A stretch of 11,772 nucleotides of DNA, taken from JAGPHI01 sp036661035 (GTDB lineage Bacteria > Bacillota > Clostridia > Oscillospirales > Ruminococcaceae). The position numbers were made by a program, and so were the translations under genes. Positions 7,300 through 11,772 of the stretch are shown here, in pieces (positions within the stretch are counted from its first letter, which is position 1; every line of letters begins with the position of its first letter). A model generated the notes under the pieces. It did not search any database, was not told where the DNA came from, and saw nothing but the letters and a program-made list of their open reading frames with translations. The stretch is from assembly GCA_036661035.1 (NCBI GenBank), contig JAVWZM010000064.1, positions 1 through 11,772 of the forward strand. Direction: 5' to 3'.

Positions 7300-8667
7300 A
7301 TGAGACCATTTTCAATGAAAGACAAACTCGGATACATGCTGGGCGATTTGGGCGGCTGCTGTACAGAACAGTATCGTGCCATGTTCCTAGCTACTTTTTA
7401 CACCTTGGTGTTGAAAGTAAACCCATTCCACATCGCTATACTTATGCTCATCACTAAAATATGGGACGCAGTGAACGATCCGATTATCGGTGCTATACTC
7501 GACTCTCGCAAGGCGAGCAAGGGTGGCAAATTCATACCATGGATGCGCGCATTTTCATTTCCAATGGCGGTATTGTGCGTGCTTGGCTTTGTAAATGTAA
7601 GCAATATGCAGTATGGCTTGCGCATTGCCTATATGTTCATCAGCTATGTGCTGTATGAAGCATTGTACACCTGCGTAAACGTACCCTTCGGTTCCCTTTC
7701 CAGTGTTATGACAGACGACGTAAACCAGCGCACGGACTTGTCACGTTTCCGCAGCATGGGCGGCACAATATTCATGACCGCAATAATTATGACAGGGCCT
7801 TTAGTGCTGTATAAAGACAACCAGCCTGTAGCCGGCAACTTCTTAATGCTTGCCGCTATTTGCGCACTTATCGGGCTAATATGCATTCAAGTTACCTGCG
7901 TGCTATGCAAAGAGCGCGTGATATTGCCACAGCGCTCGCAAGAAGTGAAATTTAATTGGTGGCATGTAATAAAAGAAATTGCGCGCAACAAGGCTTTGCT
8001 CGGCATGATGTTCTCGTCCCTTGCAGGCATGATTGGTGCAAGCATTGTAAACGGACTAAATACATATCTTTTCAGAGATTATTTTGGCAACGTAAAGCTA
8101 ATGGCAGTTTCCGGCATGCTAAGCACAGTTTATGCCATAATTGCATTTGTACTTACCAAATTTGTCGCTAAAAAATTCGGTAAAAAAGAATGGTGCATGT
8201 ATGGTGCCGGCTTTGCCGCCATTATATTCGCTATTATGTTCATTTTCCCTGTTAAAAACCCAATTTTGTTCATCGTACTAAACGGCATCTGTTTCTTAGG
8301 TGCAAGCGGCCTGCAAGTACTTGTATGGGCAATGGTAAACGATGCTATAGATTATCACGAGCTGCAAACAGGCGAGCGCAACGAGGGTATTGTTTACTCC
8401 TCATACTCCTTCTTCCGCAAGCTTGCAAGCGCCGTATCCGGCTCTGCCACAAGCCTTGTGCTTGGCTTTATCGGCTACAATGTAAACGCTGCCGTGCAAA
8501 CAGAGGCTGTAACAAACAGCATTTGGAAAGCATATACAGGTATTTATGTAATCGGCTATGCAGCGGCAGTGCTGATACTGTACTTTGTATATCCTCTTAC
8601 AAAAGCTAAAACAGCCGAAATGCTGAAACAACTTGCAGAAAAACGTGCAAGCGCAGCCACTAAATAA
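7300..8667 (+). CDS. MFS symporter of the GPH (glycoside-pentoside-hexuronide) type
   Basis: Polytopic inner-membrane transporter of 455 residues, with hydrophobic segments consistent with 12 helices. The family signature follows TM2: WDAVNDPIIGAILDSR at 55-70, then GKFIPWMR at 76-83. A second signature in the C-terminal half reads DYHELQTGERNEGI at 351-364, followed by a KLASAVSGSA stretch at 374-383. Such proteins import sugars or glycosides with Na+ or H+, but Firmicutes homologues also occur beside flavin reductases where the substrate is not a simple sugar. AAGGGGG (7287-7293) lies six bases before the ATG. It is the first gene of the plus-strand set, with the hydrolase 21 bp downstream. 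No glycosidase is present, so a sugar substrate is not implied by context. Family firm, substrate unknown. Confidence 0.9.
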   Translation: MRPFSMKDKLGYMLGDLGGCCTEQYRAMFLATFYTLVLKVNPFHIAILMLITKIWDAVNDPIIGAILDSRKASKGGKFIPWMRAFSFPMAVLCVLGFVNVSNMQYGLRIAYMFISYVLYEALYTCVNVPFGSLSSVMTDDVNQRTDLSRFRSMGGTIFMTAIIMTGPLVLYKDNQPVAGNFLMLAAICALIGLICIQVTCVLCKERVILPQRSQEVKFNWWHVIKEIARNKALLGMMFSSLAGMIGASIVNGLNTYLFRDYFGNVKLMAVSGMLSTVYAIIAFVLTKFVAKKFGKKEWCMYGAGFAAIIFAIMFIFPVKNPILFIVLNGICFLGASGLQVLVWAMVNDAIDYHELQTGERNEGIVYSSYSFFRKLASAVSGSATSLVLGFIGYNVNAAVQTEAVTNSIWKAYTGIYVIGYAAAVLILYFVYPLTKAKTAEMLKQLAEKRASAATK

Positions 8668-8688
8668 AAAATTCGGGGTGAAAAGCTA

Positions 8689-9441
8689 ATGAAAGTGCTA
8701 CAGTTAGAAGTACCTTCGCGCCATGGATATATGCTGCGCGGTATACTTAATATTGCCGACGAAACAAAGCCAACGGCATTTGTACTTAATTTACACGGCT
8801 TTGGCGGCAGCCGCTCCGGCTATAAATATGCACATACACATATGGCGCGTATGTTAGCACAAAATGGCATATCCTCGGCACGTTTCGATTTTTACGGCTG
8901 TGGCGAAAGCGACGGCGAATTTGAAAACATGACCTTTACTTCCACCTTGGAAGATGCTGAGGATTTGTACAATTGGCTTAAATTGCAGCCATTTGCAGAT
9001 GCTAATCGCATCATTTTGTCCGGACAAAGCATGGGCGGCATGGTTGCGGCTTCTGCCGCACCTATTGTACAGCCCTGCGCCCTTGTTCTTATGTGTCCGG
9101 GCGCCGGCATGTGGTACGGCTGCAAAGAGCGTGCCGACGAAATGACTGCGAAAAATATTAAATATGCCGACGTTGAGGGCTTGCGCTTTGCTACCGATTT
9201 TAATTACGACCTTGCCAAATATAACCCGTTTGAAGATGCAAAGGGTTATGACGGCAAAACGGTGATAATTCGCGGTACTGAAGATAAGCTTGTGGACGTA
9301 GGCACCTGCCGCAAATACATGGAGGGCTATAAAGACTGCCAATATGTAGAAATAAACGGTGGAAATCACAATTTTTCCACTATACCCACAAGAGATGCCT
9401 GCGAGGACGCAGTGCTAAGCTTTTGCAAACAATTCATATAG
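8689..9441 (+). CDS. Alpha/beta hydrolase, cinnamoyl/feruloyl-esterase-like
   Basis: Serine hydrolase of 250 residues without a signal peptide, so it probably acts on an imported ester in the cytosol. The oxyanion region HGFGG is at 36-40. The nucleophile elbow GQSMGG (112-117) gives S114. The likely acid is D199 in GTEDKLVD and the base is H227 in GGNHNFS, in the expected order. ARFDFYGCGESDGEFENMTF at 64-83 closely resembles the matching region of bacterial cinnamoyl esterases as I remember it from the Lactobacillus johnsonii LJ0536 family. Size also fits that family. It starts 21 bp after the transporter stop with GGGGTG (8675-8680) upstream, so the two are almost surely co-transcribed. 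It could instead cleave another small ester or a thioester. Fold and triad are well supported; the substrate class is inferred. Confidence 0.88.
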   Translation: MKVLQLEVPSRHGYMLRGILNIADETKPTAFVLNLHGFGGSRSGYKYAHTHMARMLAQNGISSARFDFYGCGESDGEFENMTFTSTLEDAEDLYNWLKLQPFADANRIILSGQSMGGMVAASAAPIVQPCALVLMCPGAGMWYGCKERADEMTAKNIKYADVEGLRFATDFNYDLAKYNPFEDAKGYDGKTVIIRGTEDKLVDVGTCRKYMEGYKDCQYVEINGGNHNFSTIPTRDACEDAVLSFCKQFI

Positions 9442-9466
9442 TAGCCTGACTTATTATTGCCCTTGT

Positions 9467-9486
9467 ACTTGAGTCTTTTGTCAAGT
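9467..9486. repeat. Inverted repeat ACTTGA-N8-TCAAGT
   Basis: Perfect 6-bp arms around eight bases, 25 bp after the hydrolase stop. It overlaps the -35 of the candidate promoter at 9469-9496 and so could be an operator, or a small RNA hairpin in the read-through transcript. It has no U tract. Confidence 0.35.
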
Positions 9487-9496
9487 TGCATATAGC
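9469..9496 (+). promoter_or_regulatory. Weak candidate promoter for the flavoenzyme gene
   Basis: TTGAGT (9469-9474) is followed after 16 bases by TATAGC (9491-9496), each matching 4 of 6 consensus bases. If used, the transcript would start near 9503 and carry the terminator-like hairpin at 9553-9588 in its leader. Confidence 0.28.
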
Positions 9497-9552
9497 AAAG
9501 ACGGAGCTTTTAGTAGGACAATCAAAAGTAAAATTGCTGTATAAAATAAAGC

Positions 9553-9588
9553 CTAAAAATCCGCAGCATTTATGCTGTGGATTTTTAG
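9553..9588 (+). terminator. Terminator-like hairpin in the leader of the flavoenzyme gene (possible attenuator)
   Basis: A 16-bp stem (9553-9568 with 9573-9588, one G-U pair) encloses the loop TTTA. The A tract on the left and TTTTT on the right give it the build of a Firmicutes rho-independent terminator, active on either strand. Only 13 bases separate it from the ribosome binding site at 9602. No promoter fits between them, so transcription of the downstream gene must pass through it. It therefore acts as a partial terminator lowering the last gene's level, or as a regulated attenuator. Confidence 0.7.
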
Positions 9589-9614
9589 ATGTTAAAATTA
9601 TAAGGAGAATGAAT

Positions 9615-11537
9615 ATGATATTAAATACACCTATTACAGTTGGCAAGCTTACCTTAAAAAACCGCATAATGTTTCCACCGCTTACAACCGGCTACGAAGA
9701 AAGAGATGGCAGCATCGGGCATCAGAGCAGAGCCTTCTACACGCGCCTTGCCAAGGGCGGTGCCGCATACATAGTGCTTGGGGACGTATGCCCCATACGC
9801 ACATTTAGCCCCACGCCAAAGCTTTTTGACGACAGCCAGATAGAGTCCTTTCGCTTATTGGCTGAGAGCGTTCACGCATATGGTGCTAAAATAGGCGTAC
9901 AAATATTTCACCCTGAATACGATTGCGACGCATTAAACGCAATGTTTGCCGAGGGCAAAATGGCAGAAGTGCGTGCAAAGCTGCACCATGACATGGAGCA
10001 TTTTACAGACGAGGTTACCGAAGAAGCTCTGCTTAAAATAATCGACAAAATGTGCGAATGTGCCATTCGTGCTGAAAAAGCAGGCATAGATGTAATACAA
10101 ATACATGGCGACCGCTTAACAGGCACACTTGCAGGCACAAGAATGAACCACCGCACAGATAAATTTGGCGGCAGCCTTGAAAACCGCACTCGCTTTGCAA
10201 GAATGCTTGTACAAGCCATAAGAAAAGCCGTGCCGAACATGGTGATTGATTACAAGTTTGCAGTGGTTACCGAAAAGCGCGGCAAGGGCGGCGTAGACGA
10301 AGCAGATGCAGTGCAATTTGCCAAGTGGCTTGAAGAAGACGGCGTGGATATGCTGCATGTGGCACAGGCAAACCATACAGGCGACCTTGCAGACACTATC
10401 CCCCCTATGGGCGTACAGCCATATGGCTTTTTCGTAGATATCACAGCCCGTGTTAAAGCTGCTGTAAACATTCCCGTAAGCTGCGTTGGCCGCATTATTA
10501 GCCCTGACATTGCTGAGGCAATATTAGAAAGCGGCAAGGCAGATATTATTGCAGTAGGCAGACCAATGCTTGCTGATCCGGACTTTGCCAATAAAGCCGC
10601 AAACGGTAAAAGCGATTGTATTCGTCAATGCGTATGCTGCAACAAGGGCTGTACCGATAATATTCAAAATCGCTCCTTCTTATCTTGTGTGCTAAACGCA
10701 GAAAACGGATATGAAGAAACACGCTGTATTGTAAAAGCAGAAAAGCCAAAACGCGTTGTTGTTATCGGCGGCGGCATGGCAGGCATGGAGGCAGCGCGTG
10801 TATCCGCTGTTAAATGCCATACCGTATCGCTGTACGAAAGCGCGGCTAAGCTTGGCGGGCAGATAAATATAGCCATGGCTCCCCCTCGCAAGGCGGAGCT
10901 AAAGCGCGCAACAGACTTTTTGGTGCATGAAATGTCCGACAAGCACGTTGCTTTGCATCTTGGCGAAAAAGTAAGCGCAGAGCAAATTTTGCAAAACAAG
11001 CCCGATGCCGTAATAGTGGCAGTAGGTGCAACAAGCGCCTGCCCGCATATAACCGGAGCAGACGGCGCAAACGTGCTGGACGCATGGCAGGTGCTAAGCG
11101 GAGAAAAGCTTGCATTTGGCGATGTAGTAATAATCGGTGGCGGCATGGTTGGCTGCGAAACTGCGGAATATTTGGCGCAACAGGGCTGCAAAATAAGCGT
11201 GGTGGAAATGCTTGATAAAATAGCCACGGGAGAAAGCACTACCGTAATGCCCACTTTGCTTGAGGACTTTAAGCAACATTCTGTGCGCACATTCGTTTCT
11301 CACACTGTACAAAGCATCACCAATAACTCCGTATTGTGCAAAGATGCCGAGGGCAAGGAAATAGCTTTACCTTGCAACTTTGTGGTAATGGCAATAGGTG
11401 CCAAGGCTGTGCCATTTGACACTGCGCTTTTAGAGGCAAACAGCATAGAAGTGCTACGCATAGGCGATTGTGCAGATAAGCCTGCCGATATTTCAAACGC
11501 CATTCGCACAGCATACGATGCAGCAAACAGCCTGTAA
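9615..11537 (+). CDS. Old Yellow Enzyme-type NADH:flavin oxidoreductase (dienoyl-CoA/enoate reductase-like)
   Basis: Soluble 640-residue flavoenzyme that would use NAD(P)H to reduce an activated C=C bond through FAD, a 4Fe-4S cluster and FMN. Residues 1 to about 330 form the FMN TIM barrel: MFPPLTT at 19-25, NHRTDKFGGSLENR at 178-191, and phosphate sites VGRI (291-294) and AVGRPMLADPD (313-323). Cluster cysteines C339, C342, C346 and C358 have the exact CX2CX3CX11C spacing. The FAD Rossmann motif is VVVIGGGMAG (381-390), the NAD(P) motif VVIIGGGMVG (504-513), and the closing RIGDCAD motif is at 615-621. AAGGAG (9602-9607) lies seven bases before this ATG; the ATG at 9609 is too close, and a longer frame from 9486 would run through the terminator hairpin. 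Oddities are the loss of the GYLL catalytic-tyrosine motif (HGDRLTGTLAG at 164-174) and of HxGR (HPEY at 99-102). It is the last gene of the cassette. Family firm; substrate unknown. Confidence 0.92.
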   Translation: MILNTPITVGKLTLKNRIMFPPLTTGYEERDGSIGHQSRAFYTRLAKGGAAYIVLGDVCPIRTFSPTPKLFDDSQIESFRLLAESVHAYGAKIGVQIFHPEYDCDALNAMFAEGKMAEVRAKLHHDMEHFTDEVTEEALLKIIDKMCECAIRAEKAGIDVIQIHGDRLTGTLAGTRMNHRTDKFGGSLENRTRFARMLVQAIRKAVPNMVIDYKFAVVTEKRGKGGVDEADAVQFAKWLEEDGVDMLHVAQANHTGDLADTIPPMGVQPYGFFVDITARVKAAVNIPVSCVGRIISPDIAEAILESGKADIIAVGRPMLADPDFANKAANGKSDCIRQCVCCNKGCTDNIQNRSFLSCVLNAENGYEETRCIVKAEKPKRVVVIGGGMAGMEAARVSAVKCHTVSLYESAAKLGGQINIAMAPPRKAELKRATDFLVHEMSDKHVALHLGEKVSAEQILQNKPDAVIVAVGATSACPHITGADGANVLDAWQVLSGEKLAFGDVVIIGGGMVGCETAEYLAQQGCKISVVEMLDKIATGESTTVMPTLLEDFKQHSVRTFVSHTVQSITNNSVLCKDAEGKEIALPCNFVVMAIGAKAVPFDTALLEANSIEVLRIGDCADKPADISNAIRTAYDAANSL

Positions 11538-11635
11538 TTATTTTTATTATTTATTTGCATAGCTATTGTGCATTAGCATATGATAGGCACATAGCATGCC
11601 TCGCTAGGGGATATTTATCAGTTTTACAAACTGTA

Positions 11636-11688
11636 AAAAGCATCAATGTCTAGGAAAGCTGCTATATAATCAACAGACAGATGCTTTT
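11636..11688 (+). terminator. Possible terminator or structured RNA after the flavoenzyme gene
   Basis: AAAAGCATC (11636-11644) pairs with GATGCTTTT (11680-11688), and TGTCT (11647-11651) pairs with AGACA (11675-11679), with an AA bulge and a 23-base loop. The stem begins 98 bases beyond the stop codon and ends in only four U residues, so it is weak as a classical terminator. A smaller hairpin, CAGTTT-TAC-AAACTG, is just upstream at 11619-11633. Confidence 0.35.
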
Positions 11689-11705
11689 CCTGCCGAAAAA
11701 CGAGA

Positions 11706-11768
11706 GGGGCAGTTTGCGGGGGAGCCATTGGTTCCCTACCAAATTTGAGCGAAGCGGATAACTGCCCC
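11706..11768. repeat. Structured intergenic element at the right edge
   Basis: GGGGCAGTT (11706-11714) pairs perfectly with AACTGCCCC (11760-11768). Inside it GGGAGCC (11720-11726) pairs with GGTTCCC (11730-11736) through one G-U pair. A competing hairpin TTGGT/ACCAA (11728-11732 with 11738-11742) is also possible. The element is GC-rich against AT-rich surroundings and close to the window end, so its full extent is unknown. It may be an interspersed REP- or MITE-like repeat or a structured RNA. Confidence 0.45.
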
Positions 11769-11772
11769 GCAG

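Noticed and set aside
8854..9369. 171-codon minus-strand frame inside the hydrolase gene
   Set aside because: It is the antisense shadow of a gene with a complete catalytic triad and a good ribosome binding site.
9486..9614. N-terminal extension of the flavoenzyme by 43 residues
   Set aside because: The extension runs through the terminator-like hairpin. The ATG at 9615 has AAGGAG at ideal spacing and begins like other family members (ILNTPITVGKLTLKNRI).
9434..9667. 77-codon minus-strand frame overlapping the hairpin and the flavoenzyme start
   Set aside because: It overlaps a well-supported gene and its leader, and contains the hairpin arms as coding sequence. It has no family resemblance.
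11663..11772. Minus-strand open frame of about 36 codons entering from the right edge
   Set aside because: It spans the inverted repeats and has an Arg/Pro/Leu-rich composition typical of chance frames in structured repeats. No start or family signature can be seen.
11706..11772. tRNA-like cloverleaf at the right edge
   Set aside because: GGTTCCC resembles a T arm, but there is no matching D arm, anticodon stem or 7-bp acceptor geometry.

Overview
The window looks like chromosomal DNA from a motile, low-to-moderate-GC Firmicute, most likely an anaerobic Clostridia member of the gut type. The basis is AT-rich intergenic DNA, strong AGGAGG-type ribosome binding sites, A-tract/U-tract hairpin terminators, a Clostridia-style chemoreceptor and c-di-GMP protein, and an Fe-S flavoenzyme typical of anaerobes. 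No phage, transposase, CRISPR array, rRNA or tRNA gene is visible.

Left part (1-5700), signalling, mostly on the minus strand. The window opens with what may be the last 22 codons of a plus-strand gene. A strong bidirectional terminator (72-112) follows. Next are two minus-strand signalling genes: a 1146-residue c-di-GMP protein (REC, degenerate GGDEF, EAL, PAS, REC, intact GGDEF, Cys-rich PAS) and, upstream of it, a 582-residue methyl-accepting chemotaxis protein with a recognisable promoter. Together they suggest coupled control of motility or chemotaxis and c-di-GMP level. No histidine kinase or che gene is present, so the partners of the two receiver domains lie elsewhere.

Middle (5701-6262): a long AT-rich stretch without a convincing gene. 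It contains a perfect 16-bp palindrome, 11 bases of which recur about 460 bp away.

Right part (6263-11537), a regulated catabolic cassette. A minus-strand AraC-family regulator is divergent from a plus-strand set: a GPH-type MFS symporter, an alpha/beta hydrolase of the cinnamoyl/feruloyl-esterase type 21 bp downstream, and a 640-residue Old Yellow Enzyme/dienoyl-CoA-reductase-like FMN, 4Fe-4S, FAD oxidoreductase. The regulator-transporter gap holds a perfect 17-bp inverted repeat over the candidate araC -10 box, and the transporter has a perfect -10 with no good -35, as expected of an activator-dependent promoter. A 16-bp terminator-like hairpin sits 13 bases before the ribosome binding site of the flavoenzyme, so that gene may be attenuated. 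The inferred job of the cassette is to import a small ester or conjugate, hydrolyse it, and reduce an activated C=C bond in the released acid or enone; a plant hydroxycinnamate ester is one candidate. The flavoenzyme lacks the usual catalytic GYL tyrosine motif, so its reaction may not be the standard one.

The right edge (11538-11772) has no clear gene but contains structured DNA that looks like an intergenic repeat element or structured RNA.
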